A stretch of 64,000 nt of DNA, taken from an uncultured Roseovarius sp. Its GTDB lineage: Bacteria; Pseudomonadota; Alphaproteobacteria; Rhodobacterales; Rhodobacteraceae. The notes beneath the pieces are model-generated. The model had not been told where the DNA came from. It did not search any database and saw only the letters and a program-made list of their open reading frames with translations. Every line of letters starts with the position of its first letter. Position 1 is the stretch's first letter. The stretch lies in the NCBI RefSeq assembly GCF_913057115.1, contig NZ_CAJXNN010000005.1:1-64000 (forward strand). Direction: 5' to 3'. Below, piece by piece: positions 45,674 to 54,298 of the stretch. Position numbers and translations under genes: made by a program.

Positions 45674-46339
45674 ATGACCGATACACCGACCCCCAAGATT
45701 GCCCCCCAGATCGCCCTTGTCACCGGTGCCTCGCGCGGATTGGGCGCGGCGCTGGCCGAATTGCTGTGCGAAACCCATCATGTTGTTGCCGTGGCGCGGA
45801 CCACCGGCGCGCTTGAGGAACTGGATGATCGCATTCAGGCCAAGGGCGGGCAGGCCACGCTGGCCCCTATGGATATCACCAATGCCGATGCCATGGCGCA
45901 TCTGTGCCGGTCGATCTATGACCGCTGGGGTGGGATTGACCTTTGGGCGCATACGGCCGTGCATGCCGCCCCCCTTTCGCCCGCCAGCCACATGGACCCC
46001 AAGGATTGGGAGAAATCCGTGGCGATGAATGTCACCGCCACGGGGCGGCTTATTCCTTTCATCACGCCGCTGTTGGGCGATACGGGCCGGGCCCTCTTTT
46101 TCGATGACCCCAAGGCGGGCGAGAAGTTCTTTGGCAGCTATGGCGCCACAAAGGCCGCACAGATCGCATTGGCCCGCAGCTGGCAGGCCGAAACCGAGAA
46201 AACCGGGCCGCGGGTGCATATCCTTGAACCCAAACCGATGCCTACGGCAACACGCGCGCGCTTTCACCCCGGTGAAGATCGCAGCGGCTTGGCCGATGCG
46301 CGGGACGAGGCGCGCCGGCTTTTGGATCAACTCACCTGA
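45674..46339 (+). CDS. SDR family oxidoreductase with atypical active site
   Basis: 221 residues with a Rossmann fold. The N-terminal nucleotide motif is VTGASRGLGAALAE. The catalytic Tyr and Lys are present in SYGATKAAQ. The serine normally found at the end of strand beta-5 is not visible: the segment reads ALFFDDPKAGEKFFG. The enzyme may therefore be altered in activity. Substrate unknown. It starts 115 bases from the divergent bioY and precedes surE by 85 bases on the same strand. Confidence 0.85.
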   Translation: MTDTPTPKIAPQIALVTGASRGLGAALAELLCETHHVVAVARTTGALEELDDRIQAKGGQATLAPMDITNADAMAHLCRSIYDRWGGIDLWAHTAVHAAPLSPASHMDPKDWEKSVAMNVTATGRLIPFITPLLGDTGRALFFDDPKAGEKFFGSYGATKAAQIALARSWQAETEKTGPRVHILEPKPMPTATRARFHPGEDRSGLADARDEARRLLDQLT

Positions 46340-46424
46340 GCGCGCTACGCGGCCCTTTCCCTTGTCGCAAAGGGGCCGCGCGGCTACACATCGTGATCAA
46401 GACTGACAGGAAAAGGGCGGACAT

Positions 46425-47207
46425 TTGCGTATTCTCATCACCAATGACGACGGGATCAACGCCCCCGGCCTGAGCGTTCTACGCGAGATCGCCGAGGATC
46501 TGGCAGGCCCGGATGGCGAGGTCTGGACCGTGGCCCCGGCCTTTGAGCAATCGGGCGTGGCCCATTGCATTTCTTTCACCCGGCCGATGATGGTCTCTAA
46601 GATGTCCGAGCGCACCTATGCCGCCGAGGGCAGCCCGGCGGACTGTGTCTTGGCGGCCTTGCATGACATCATGAAGGATGCGCGCCCTGATCTGGTGCTG
46701 TCGGGCGTGAACCGGGGCAATAACTCGGCCGAGAACGCGCTATATTCCGGCACGTTGGGCGCCGCGATGGAGGCCGCCCTGCAAGGTGTGCGCGCCGTGG
46801 CGTTAAGCCAATATTACGGGCCTGCCAACAAGGATCTCGATGATCAGTTCGAGGCGGCGCGCGGCCATGGCCTTGCCACGATGCGCACCCTTCTGGAGCG
46901 TGGCGTCTGGACCGAGGATGACTACGGTATCTTCTACAACATCAACTTCCCACCCGTGCCATCGGCGGAGGTGAAGGGGATCAAGGCCGCGCGGCAGGGC
47001 TTCCGCCGCGACATGGGCTTTGGCGTGCAACCCGTCAGCTCGCCCTCGGGGCGGCAGTTCTTGTGGGTCACCGGCGCACCGCAGCAGCAGCCCACCTCGC
47101 CCGGGTCGGACGCGGATGTGAACCTGCAGGGCTATATCTCGGTCACGCCGATGCGGGCGGACCTGACGGCGCATGATGTGATGGAGGCCCTCAAGGCAAT
47201 CGAATGA
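46425..47207 (+). CDS. surE: 5'/3'-nucleotidase SurE
   Basis: 260 residues. It begins [15 protein letters not shown], the SurE metal site with paired Asp residues. [27 protein letters not shown] is the second family motif. It dephosphorylates nucleoside monophosphates in the cytoplasm. The start is a TTG at 46425, fixed by the conserved first residues and a GGAAAAGGGCGG stretch before it. It overlaps pcm by 4 bases, the usual surE-pcm-nlpD order. Confidence 0.96.
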   Translation: MRILITNDDGINAPGLSVLREIAEDLAGPDGEVWTVAPAFEQSGVAHCISFTRPMMVSKMSERTYAAEGSPADCVLAALHDIMKDARPDLVLSGVNRGNNSAENALYSGTLGAAMEAALQGVRAVALSQYYGPANKDLDDQFEAARGHGLATMRTLLERGVWTEDDYGIFYNINFPPVPSAEVKGIKAARQGFRRDMGFGVQPVSSPSGRQFLWVTGAPQQQPTSPGSDADVNLQGYISVTPMRADLTAHDVMEALKAIE

Positions 47208-47860
47208 GCGAACGGGCCGAGGATAGCGCGGAACGCAAGATGCAGTTCCTTTTCGCCCTGCGATCGAAGGGCGTGACGGATGCCCGCGTGCTGACGGCGA
47301 TGGAAAAGATCGACCGTGGCCCGTTCATTCGCGGCTATTTCGCCGAACGCGCCTACGAGGACATGCCGCTGCCCATCGCCTGCGGGCAGACGATTTCGCA
47401 GCCTTCTGTGGTCGGCCTGATGAGCCAAGCGTTGAAGGTCAGCCCGCGCGACAAGGTGTTGGAGGTCGGCACTGGCTCGGGCTATCAGGCGGCGATTCTC
47501 AGCCAGCTGGCCCGCCGGGTTTACACCGTGGACCGGCACAAGCGATTGGTGCGCGAAGCAGGCGAGATTTTCCGCGCCATGGACCTGACCAATATCACAG
47601 CCGTCACCGCCGACGGCAGTTTCGGCCTGCCCGATCAGGCGCCTTTTGACCGAATCCTTGTGACCGCCGCCGCCGAAGACCCACCCGGCCCCCTATTGGC
47701 GCAATTGAAAATCGGCGGTATCATGGTGGTGCCGGTGGGGCAGTCGGACGCCGTGCAAAGCCTGATCCGTGTCACACGACACGAAGATGGATTTGACTAT
47801 GACGAATTGCGCCCCGTTCGGTTCGTGCCGCTGGTCGAAGGACTTGGGCGCGATAGCTGA
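47204..47860 (+). CDS. pcm: Protein-L-isoaspartate O-methyltransferase
   Basis: 218 residues with a class I SAM methyltransferase fold. Motif I is [42 protein letters not shown] is the substrate-side family motif and [19 protein letters not shown] is the late conserved segment. It repairs isoaspartyl residues in aged proteins. It is translationally coupled to surE (ATGA) and followed by a LysM/M23 lipoprotein. Confidence 0.96.
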   Translation: MSERAEDSAERKMQFLFALRSKGVTDARVLTAMEKIDRGPFIRGYFAERAYEDMPLPIACGQTISQPSVVGLMSQALKVSPRDKVLEVGTGSGYQAAILSQLARRVYTVDRHKRLVREAGEIFRAMDLTNITAVTADGSFGLPDQAPFDRILVTAAAEDPPGPLLAQLKIGGIMVVPVGQSDAVQSLIRVTRHEDGFDYDELRPVRFVPLVEGLGRDS

Positions 47861-47921
47861 GCGACAGAAACGTTTGAAAAGCCCCGGCCAACAAGGGGCA
47901 TGTGATGAGGACCAGATCGAG

Positions 47922-49097
47922 ATGACCCTTTCCTTTCGCCCCGTTCCGATTCTGGCCGGCACCGCCGCCTGCCTGCTGCTGACGGCCTGCGACGAGCCAC
48001 TTGACCTTGACCTGCGCGGCGGGATTGGCGGGCGTCTGGACACCGCCGATGCGGCGCGTACCGCCACCGCCGACCGCCCCGCCGCCGACCAACGCGGGAT
48101 TATTTCCTACCCCGGCTACCAAGTGGCCGTCGCCCGGCGCGGCGATACCGTGGCCAGCCTTGCCGCCCGGATCGGCGGCAACGCCGAGGAAATCGCCCGC
48201 TTTAACGGCATCCAGACCGGCGACCGCCTGCGCAAGGGCGAGATCGTCGCCCTGCCCTCGCGCGTCGCCGAACCCGCAGGCGGCCCAATCCAACCGCCCG
48301 AGGGCGTCGATATCACCTCGCTGGCCGGCAATGCCATCGAGGAGGCCGATTCACAGCGTGTCGAAAGCAGCACCCTGCCCCCCGCGCAAACCGGGGTAGA
48401 GCCGATCCGCCACAAGGTCGAGCGCGGCGAGACCGCCTATACCATAGCACGGCTTTACGATGTCTCGGTCCGCAGCCTTGCGGAATGGAACGGCCTTGGC
48501 AGCGATTTCGCGGTCCGCGAGGGACAGTTCCTGCTGATCCCCGTCGCCCTTCCGGGGGAGACGACCGAGGGCTTCGAAGAGGGGCAGAACGCCGCCGTCA
48601 CGGCACCGGGCACAGGTTCGCCCACGCCCGAACCGCCCAGTGCGTCACAACCATTGCCCAAAGAGGACACCGCGCCAGCCGCCGAACCGGTCGAGACCAC
48701 CGCCGCGCCTGATCTGGGGGCAAGCCAATCTCAATCCGCCTCCAGCAATGCCCGCATGAGCATGCCGGTTCAGGGCGATATCATTCGTGAATATGCAAAG
48801 GGCAAGAACGACGGCATCGACATCGCCGCCAGCCCCGGCACATCGGTCAAGGCCGCTGCCTCGGGCGTCGTGGCGGCGATCACCGAGGATACCAACGGCA
48901 TCCCGATCATCGTGGTCAAACACCCCGATAACTTGCTGACGGTCTATTCCAACGTCGCCAACGTGGCGGTGAAGAAAGGCGACAGCGTGAGCCGCGGCGA
49001 TAAGCTGGCCGAGATCCGCCGCGATGGCACCGCCGCGCTGCACTTCGAAGTGCGCGAAGGCTTCGACTCCGTCGACCCCACCCCGTATTTGGGGTGA
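47922..49097 (+). CDS. nlpD: LysM and M23 peptidase domain lipoprotein (NlpD-like)
   Basis: 391 residues. A signal peptide with lipobox LTAC (Cys near residue 24) marks it as a lipoprotein. Two LysM motifs follow (YQVAVARRGDTVASLAARIG at about 65-110, and KVERGETAYTIARLYDVS at about 165-210). A disordered Pro/Glu/Thr-rich linker leads to a C-terminal LytM/M23 domain (NDGIDIAASPGTSVKAAASG, ALHFEVREG). The HxH-type zinc site is incomplete (GIDIAA lacks the usual His), which suggests a non-enzymatic amidase activator as in E. coli NlpD. It follows surE and pcm. Confidence 0.9.
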   Translation: MTLSFRPVPILAGTAACLLLTACDEPLDLDLRGGIGGRLDTADAARTATADRPAADQRGIISYPGYQVAVARRGDTVASLAARIGGNAEEIARFNGIQTGDRLRKGEIVALPSRVAEPAGGPIQPPEGVDITSLAGNAIEEADSQRVESSTLPPAQTGVEPIRHKVERGETAYTIARLYDVSVRSLAEWNGLGSDFAVREGQFLLIPVALPGETTEGFEEGQNAAVTAPGTGSPTPEPPSASQPLPKEDTAPAAEPVETTAAPDLGASQSQSASSNARMSMPVQGDIIREYAKGKNDGIDIAASPGTSVKAAASGVVAAITEDTNGIPIIVVKHPDNLLTVYSNVANVAVKKGDSVSRGDKLAEIRRDGTAALHFEVREGFDSVDPTPYLG

Positions 49098-49389
49098 GGC
49101 CCGTCTTGGAAACGCTCCGGGGGAGCGTTTCAGGGCCGAACGGGCGGAGCCCCGGGGGAAGCCGCGGTCCGGGCGAAGTCCGGCAAAGGCTCCGGGGGGA
49201 GCGTTTGAGCCGTGAACGGGCGGAGCCGAGGGAAAAGCCGCGGTCCGAGGCGAAGCCGCGGCGCCAAGCAGGACCTTGGGCCGCCTGCGTCACAACAGGC
49301 CGGGATGGCCCCCGGTTGCCATGGCTGCGCCCCTTACGAACGGCGGCGGGTCGCCGACTCTAACCTCGGAAAATTCAGGTCTCGGCGAT
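49098..49389. other. Noncoding repeat-bearing region after the LysM/M23 gene
   Basis: About 290 bases with no convincing gene. It holds two copies of a GC-rich 75-base direct repeat (49114-49263) and then non-repeated DNA running up to the left inverted repeat of the element at 49390. Confidence 0.7.
49114..49263. repeat. Two tandem 75-base direct repeats with hairpins
   Basis: Copies begin GCTCCGGGG at 49114 and 49189. They share GAGCGTTT, GAACGGGCGGAGCC and AGCCGCGGTCCG-rich segments with small indels. Copy 1 is preceded by GAAAC so that GAAACGCTCC/GGAGCGTTTC forms a 10-base stem (49109-49131). ORFs through it are repeat-derived. Confidence 0.8.
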
Positions 49390-49612
49390 CCAGCCCTTTG
49401 CAATAAATGATGCAGCACGGCGCGCAGAGCCGCCCAGGGCAACACGATGACAAAGATCCGGCTCCCGAAGATTTCTTCGGGAGTTGGACGCGATGAATGT
49501 TGGCTGTGTGGGACGAAGCGCCATTTCGCTGCGCATGCACCAACGGCTGCTTCGGGCAATACTACGACGGGGCGCGCTGGGAATATGGCGGGTTGAGACG
49601 ACCTTGGCTGTT

Positions 49613-50083
49613 TTATTGTGCCAGACATTTGGCAAAATGGCTGCGCTCGAAACGGGTCCGTAAGTCGTTCATGGCTTCTGAACGCATGGTGTCGCCCGCC
49701 TTAGCATAATCAGCTTCGCGATTGCCCATTGAGGAATAGACCATCCGGCAAAAGTATTTTCTTGGCGGATCGGTTTTAAATGACGCACCAGACACGAGAG
49801 AAGCGACAAAACGGACCACAAGGAAAACCGCAATGCCAGCGAAGCCAATATAATACCATGAAACACCTGCCAGCAGCAGTGTGGCAAGCCAGTTGATTAT
49901 TCGGAAGTTTGTCGATGAGGGCGGTGTTATCGCATCCTGAAAGCCGGTGGTGCCTTCCGAGGCATCCGACAATTCAGTGCCGATCTTGAGGCATGTATCA
50001 GCCAGCGCGCCGTAGTAGGCACCGTGAATTCCGAGAACTACTGCTGCGAAACTTACGCCGGTCCATATTTGTGTGGGTTCCAT
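49613..50083 (-). CDS. Hypothetical membrane protein inside the transposon-like element
   Basis: 156 residues. Three hydrophobic segments (about 8-28, 60-77 and 79-97) are followed by a charged C-terminal tail ending RTRFERSHFAKCLAQ. No family recognised. An AAAGGA ribosome site lies 6 bases before the ATG at 50083. Base composition looks lower in GC than the neighbouring genes, in keeping with transfer. It is the only plausible gene between the inverted repeats at 49390 and 50283, so it may be cargo. Confidence 0.6.
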   Translation of the reverse strand: MEPTQIWTGVSFAAVVLGIHGAYYGALADTCLKIGTELSDASEGTTGFQDAITPPSSTNFRIINWLATLLLAGVSWYYIGFAGIAVFLVVRFVASLVSGASFKTDPPRKYFCRMVYSSMGNREADYAKAGDTMRSEAMNDLRTRFERSHFAKCLAQ

Positions 50084-50099
50084 ATGCTGTCCTTTGGAT

Positions 50100-50124
50100 A
50101 AAAAGCGCTACTTAGCGGCGCTTT
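50100..50124 (-). terminator. Terminator-like hairpin just upstream of the element's gene
   Basis: On the minus strand AAAGCGC and GCGCTTT (50118-50124 and 50102-50108) form a stem followed by T5. It lies 17 bases before the ATG at 50083, so it may end an upstream transcript or act as an attenuator. Confidence 0.6.
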
Positions 50125-50301
50125 ATGATTTCATGAAGGCTGCCTCAACCTGCAAGACGCAGTCATCACACATAGGCCGACATTCGTGCAACATGCAGCA
50201 GCGGTCAAAGTGGGCCCGGAGCGGTCATTGCGCTCTGAGCCCGCTGCGGGTTCTCACCTGCATCATTTACTGCAAGGGGCTGGCTCGGCTATCCGAAGCA
50301 T

Positions 50302-50667
50302 TCAAAAGCCGTAAAGCCGTTTCGCCCACTGAAGTCCGATGAACACGCCTTTCACGCGCGGCAGGATAAACAGCGCCAGCACCGTTGCCAGCGCCATCAT
50401 CGACAGGGCCACCAGAAGCGGTTCAGGTTCGAAAAAGCCATAAATCAAAGCAAACATTGGAAAAATCATCGCCACGACGACCAATAGGGTAAAATAGGCG
50501 GGCCCGTCATCGACGCTCGCGTGATGAAGTTCCTGCCCGCAACAGCCGCATTCGTCTTTGACCTTCAGGTATCCAGAGAGGACCTTGCCCTTGCCGCAGG
50601 ACGGGCATTTCAGCATGAACCCCCTGAACATTGCATTCCGCGTATCACGATCGTCTTCTGGCTGCAC
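50302..50667 (-). CDS. DUF983 family protein
   Basis: 121 residues. A zinc-ribbon-like CPSCGKGKVLSGYLKVKDECGCCGQELHHASVDDGPAYF is followed by two membrane helices (about 52-72 and 78-98), the DUF983 layout. Function unknown; relatives often lie near cytochrome oxidase or signal-peptidase genes. The GTG at 50667 has AAGGAGA upstream with good spacing and is preferred to an internal ATG; longer frames extend into the penicillin acylase gene. It starts about 100 bases after that gene on the same strand. Confidence 0.82.
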   Translation of the reverse strand: MQPEDDRDTRNAMFRGFMLKCPSCGKGKVLSGYLKVKDECGCCGQELHHASVDDGPAYFTLLVVVAMIFPMFALIYGFFEPEPLLVALSMMALATVLALFILPRVKGVFIGLQWAKRLYGF

Positions 50668-50765
50668 CGGACTCTCCTTCCAAATCTGTCGGTACGGGGA
50701 AACCTGCACCCCGAACCCATGTTTGACAAGCGCGCCACTTCCCCGCAAAGCCGCGCGCCTTCGCC

Positions 50766-53237
50766 CTACTCCACCGGCTCCAGAACCGTCACCCCCACGG
50801 AGGCCGCACGCGCAAGTTCGGGGTCGAGCGACATGGGGATATACTCCCCCCGCCGCCAAAGCTGTGCCATGTCATCGTAATGCCGTGACAGGAAATGCCC
50901 CGATTGCCCGGTCGAGGTGATGAACACGCTGCTGTCGGGATCGGCGAAATCATAGACCCCGCGATACCCCGCGCCATGCACGTTCTGGAATGGATCGGGG
51001 TCCCGCCCACTGGTTCGGCCCCGCATCAAGGTGTTGTCACCACCCGAGGTGCTTTGCCGGATATTGACGAAATAGCGCAGCACGGGCACATCGCCCAGCA
51101 CCTGATGGTCATGGGTGGCTTGGTGTGCATCGCCCCAGCGCAGCGATTCCAGCGCCGTGCCATAGTTTTCACTGATCCAGACAAGCGCATCGTCGAGCGC
51201 CATGCGCGCGATATCGGTGCAGGTCTCGGTGGGTGAGGATTGCTTGACATCGCACCACGCTTCGGCCCCGTCCTTCCGCCGGTAGACCCGTTCGATGAAA
51301 AGCGGGTTGGGGTGGTTGAACTCATCGGCCAGGGGCCCGAGATCGTCGCGGATCAACCGCTCCTGCAAGGCGCGCAACCATGCGGCATAGATCAGCGGCT
51401 CGGGCAGGTGTTCGTTCATCTCGCCGTTCCACTCCGACAACAGTTCAAGCGCGCGCTGGCGCTGTCGTTCCGGGGTGCCTTCGGGCGCGGCTTCGCCGGT
51501 GAACCACAGGTCGGCCCCGATCAGCGGCAGCAGCGACCGGGCCGTGAAGCTGACCGTATCAAGCTGTGCCTCGATGAAACTGTCGCGGGTGTGCACCTCG
51601 CGGTTTTGCATCAGCCGCCGCCAGCGATAGACCCGCTGCGTGTCGCCCCAAAGATAGCTGACATGCAGCGGGAAGGGGCGGTCGACCGTCTTGTTGTTGG
51701 TATTGCCCAGAAGGCCGCCCGCCGGATCGCGGAATTCTGGATTGGCGGAAAACGGGCTGACGCCCTGCCAGCGGTTGTCGCTGACCCAGCCGCGCGAGGG
51801 CATACGCCCCCGGCTTTCGTGGTCGGCATGGCGTCGCGGCATGGCGCCAATCGTCTTGAGCGCCACCCGCTCATCGTCCACCAAGGTCAGGTTCTGCGAC
51901 GGCGCAACGTAAAGCCTGGCGGCCTCCAGCGCCTCGTCGATCGTGGCCGCATTCATCAAGGCAATGGCCGAGGACATGGTCGTGTCGCGCGGCGAAAGCG
52001 CGGTCCAGGCCAATGAGGCGACATGCCCAGGCGGTGTGACCTCGGCCAGATCGTAGTGCGAGCCGGGCAGGACGGGGCCGTTTTCCGTCCAGCGCAGGGT
52101 CATCGTCACCGGATCGGCATCCTTGATCCGAATGATCGACCGTTCGGTACGGAAGGGCTTGTACCCCTCTGGTGTCAGGTATTCCTGCGGGTTTTCCGGG
52201 TTCAGCTTCTCGATATAGAGGTCCTGGTCGTCCATGTAGGACGAGGTGACCCCCCAGCCCAGGTTGGCCGACCGTCCTGCCATGATGGCCGGGATACCCG
52301 GGATCGTGCCGCCGATCACGCCCCCGGCTTCCAGCTCCAGGCGCGCCAGATACCAAATCGCGGGCGCCGAAAACCCAAGGTGCGGGTCATTGGCCAGAAG
52401 TGTGCCGCCCGAGGCCGACCGCGTGGGGGCAGCGGCCCATGCGTTCGATGCCCCCGCGAAGGCACGCTTCTTGAAGGGCGACAGCGGGTGATCGGTGATG
52501 TCCGAGGCCCGCGCCATCCGCATGCCGCCCGCGCCGGGAAAGAGCTGCGCATATTCGGGAAGCGCGGCGATGCCACTGCCCGGTGCGACCGGCATGATAT
52601 CATCCAGCCGGTCGGGCGTATCGAGCGCCAGGGAGGCGCGGGCAAACAGCACCTCGTTGCTCAGATGCGCCGAAAGCTGCACCGCCATGAGCTTGATTAT
52701 GGCAATCGAATCGGCCGGCTGCCACGGGGCCACGGGGGCGTTGAAGATGAACATCTCGGGCGCGCCGCGGCCCAGGGCCTCGGTATTGATCTCCTGCAGG
52801 CGGGCGTTGACACCCGCGGCATAGGCGTCGAGCGCGGCGCGTGTCGGATCGTCCTGGGCGGCCACCGACTCGCGCGCCAGACGATACAGACCAAAGCGGC
52901 GCAAGGTCTTGTCGATCTGGAGGGTGCGCGGGCCAAAGACCTCGGACAGGCGCCCCTGCACCGTGCGGCGCAGCATGACCATCTGCCACAGACGGTCCTG
53001 CGCATGGGCGTAGCCAAGGCCATAAAAACTGTCGGCATCGCTCTGGCCGAAAATATGCGGCACATTGGCGTTGTCGCGGACGATCTCGACCGGCGCGCCG
53101 ATGCCTGTCACCGAAAGCGTCTTGTCGTAATCCGGCAAGGACCGCGACAGCAGGAAATAGAGCACCAGAACGGTCGCGACCCCCAAAAGGATCAATCCGC
53201 CCGTGATCCGCACCAACCACCGAAAAAGACCAGCCAT
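50766..53237 (-). CDS. Penicillin acylase family protein (Ntn hydrolase)
   Basis: 823 residues. An N-terminal membrane anchor or signal (LVRITGGLILLGVATVLVLYF) precedes the alpha chain (VPHIFGQSDADSFYGLGYAHAQDRLWQM). The self-cleavage site is AGASNAWA, where Ser becomes the N-terminal nucleophile of the beta chain (SNAWAAAPTRSASGGTLLANDPHL). NTNNKTVDRPFP and GNL-like beta-chain motifs follow. Members hydrolyse penicillins, acyl-homoserine lactones or other amides in the periplasm; the substrate here is unknown. The start at 53237 has AAGGG 7 bases upstream; ATG 53243 is possible. It is divergent from the HIBADH-type gene. Confidence 0.92.
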   Translation of the reverse strand: MAGLFRWLVRITGGLILLGVATVLVLYFLLSRSLPDYDKTLSVTGIGAPVEIVRDNANVPHIFGQSDADSFYGLGYAHAQDRLWQMVMLRRTVQGRLSEVFGPRTLQIDKTLRRFGLYRLARESVAAQDDPTRAALDAYAAGVNARLQEINTEALGRGAPEMFIFNAPVAPWQPADSIAIIKLMAVQLSAHLSNEVLFARASLALDTPDRLDDIMPVAPGSGIAALPEYAQLFPGAGGMRMARASDITDHPLSPFKKRAFAGASNAWAAAPTRSASGGTLLANDPHLGFSAPAIWYLARLELEAGGVIGGTIPGIPAIMAGRSANLGWGVTSSYMDDQDLYIEKLNPENPQEYLTPEGYKPFRTERSIIRIKDADPVTMTLRWTENGPVLPGSHYDLAEVTPPGHVASLAWTALSPRDTTMSSAIALMNAATIDEALEAARLYVAPSQNLTLVDDERVALKTIGAMPRRHADHESRGRMPSRGWVSDNRWQGVSPFSANPEFRDPAGGLLGNTNNKTVDRPFPLHVSYLWGDTQRVYRWRRLMQNREVHTRDSFIEAQLDTVSFTARSLLPLIGADLWFTGEAAPEGTPERQRQRALELLSEWNGEMNEHLPEPLIYAAWLRALQERLIRDDLGPLADEFNHPNPLFIERVYRRKDGAEAWCDVKQSSPTETCTDIARMALDDALVWISENYGTALESLRWGDAHQATHDHQVLGDVPVLRYFVNIRQSTSGGDNTLMRGRTSGRDPDPFQNVHGAGYRGVYDFADPDSSVFITSTGQSGHFLSRHYDDMAQLWRRGEYIPMSLDPELARAASVGVTVLEPVE

Positions 53238-53317
53238 TCGCATGCCCTTGATTTGCCTTGCATCCTTCCGTGGGATAGTCAGAAATCCGAGGCGAGACAA
53301 TGAAAAGGGGAGAGACA

Positions 53318-54190
53318 ATGACGAAACTGGCATTCCTTGGCCTTGGTGTGATGGGCTATCCGATGGCAGGCCACCTGCAAGCGGCAGGCCACGACGTCTG
53401 TGTCTACAACCGTACGGCGTCCAAGGCCGAGGCCTGGGTATCACAGCATGGCGGGCGCATGGCCCCGACCCCGCGAGAGGCCGCCGAGGGCGCGGATTTC
53501 GTGATGACCTGCGTGGGCAATGACGATGACCTGCGCAGCGTGTGCACGGGCGATGACGGGGCCTTTGGCGGGATGAGCAAGGGCGCCGTGCTGGTCGATC
53601 ACACCACGGTTTCGGCCAAGGTCACCGAAGAAATGTATATTGCCGCCAAGGAGGCGGGGCTGAATTTTGTCGATGCGCCCATCTCGGGCGGTCAGGCGGG
53701 GGCCGAAAACGGTCATCTTTCGATCATGTGTGGCGGCGACCAGCAGGCGTTCGACGCCGCCCTTCCGATCATGGAGGTCTATGCCAAGCTCTGCCGCCGG
53801 ATCGGCGAGTCGGGCGCGGGACAAATGACCAAGATGTGCAACCAGATTGCCATTGCCGGGCTGGTCCAAGGCCTGTCCGAGGCGCTGCACTTCGCGGAAA
53901 AATCGGGGCTGGATGGCCGCGCCGTGGTCGAGGTGATCAGCCAAGGCGCCGCCGGAAGCTGGCAAATGGCCAACCGCTATGAGACCATGCTGGACGATGA
54001 ATTCGAGCATGGCTTCGCGGTGGACTGGATGCGCAAGGATCTGGGAATTTGCCTTGCCACGGCGAATGAAAACGGCGCCTCCCTGCCGGTTACGGCGCTG
54101 GTCGACCAGTACTACAAAGACGTGCAGAAAATGGGCGGCGGTCGCTGGGACACCTCAAGCCTGTTCAAGCGGTTGCGCAAACTGGGCTGA
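53318..54190 (+). CDS. NAD(P)-dependent beta-hydroxyacid dehydrogenase (HIBADH family)
   Basis: 290 residues. The N-terminal Rossmann motif is LAFLGLGVMGYPMAGHL. The substrate motif is DAPISGGQAGAENGHLSIMCGG. The catalytic lysine is in GAGQMTKMCNQIAIAG. This is the 3-hydroxyisobutyrate/tartronate-semialdehyde reductase family. The substrate is not certain; 3-hydroxyisobutyrate would fit valine catabolism together with mmsA, but the genes are about 17 kb apart. GGGGAGAG lies before the ATG. A hairpin-rich gap follows. Confidence 0.92.
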   Translation: MTKLAFLGLGVMGYPMAGHLQAAGHDVCVYNRTASKAEAWVSQHGGRMAPTPREAAEGADFVMTCVGNDDDLRSVCTGDDGAFGGMSKGAVLVDHTTVSAKVTEEMYIAAKEAGLNFVDAPISGGQAGAENGHLSIMCGGDQQAFDAALPIMEVYAKLCRRIGESGAGQMTKMCNQIAIAGLVQGLSEALHFAEKSGLDGRAVVEVISQGAAGSWQMANRYETMLDDEFEHGFAVDWMRKDLGICLATANENGASLPVTALVDQYYKDVQKMGGGRWDTSSLFKRLRKLG

Positions 54191-54198
54191 CGCTTATC

Positions 54199-54275
54199 AG
54201 GCCTTGCGGCCTTCTTCGCGATGAAAGCCCGTCTAGGGCTTGAAGAGCGCGCGGTACGTATCTGATACCGCGCGC
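54199..54275. repeat. Hairpins after the HIBADH-type gene
   Basis: AGGCC-ttgc-GGCCT at 54199-54212 and a 10-base stem GCGCGCGGTA/TACCGCGCGC at 54247-54275 lie in the convergent gap. They may help end transcripts of both genes, although T-runs are absent. Confidence 0.5.
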
Positions 54276-54298
54276 CTAATCCACGAGGGGCGGGAGCG

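Larger units (their letters stand above)
49390..50283. mobile_element. Putative 894-base non-autonomous transposable element
   Basis: The ends are 26-base inverted repeats (49390-49415 and 50258-50283) that match at 24 of 26 positions, both starting CCAGCC on their outer side. Directly outside them is a 9-base direct repeat, CTCGGCGAT (49381-49389) and CTCGGCTAT (50284-50292), 8 of 9 identical, like a target-site duplication. Inside are one membrane-protein gene, a terminator-like hairpin (50102-50124) and a second hairpin, CTCCCGAAG/CTTCGGGAG (49462-49483). No transposase is present. Confidence 0.6.

Noticed and set aside
49290-49628. Minus-strand ORFs of 70-112 codons at the left end of the transposon-like element
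   Set aside because: They cross the inverted repeat and flanking DNA, lack good ribosome sites and show no domain.
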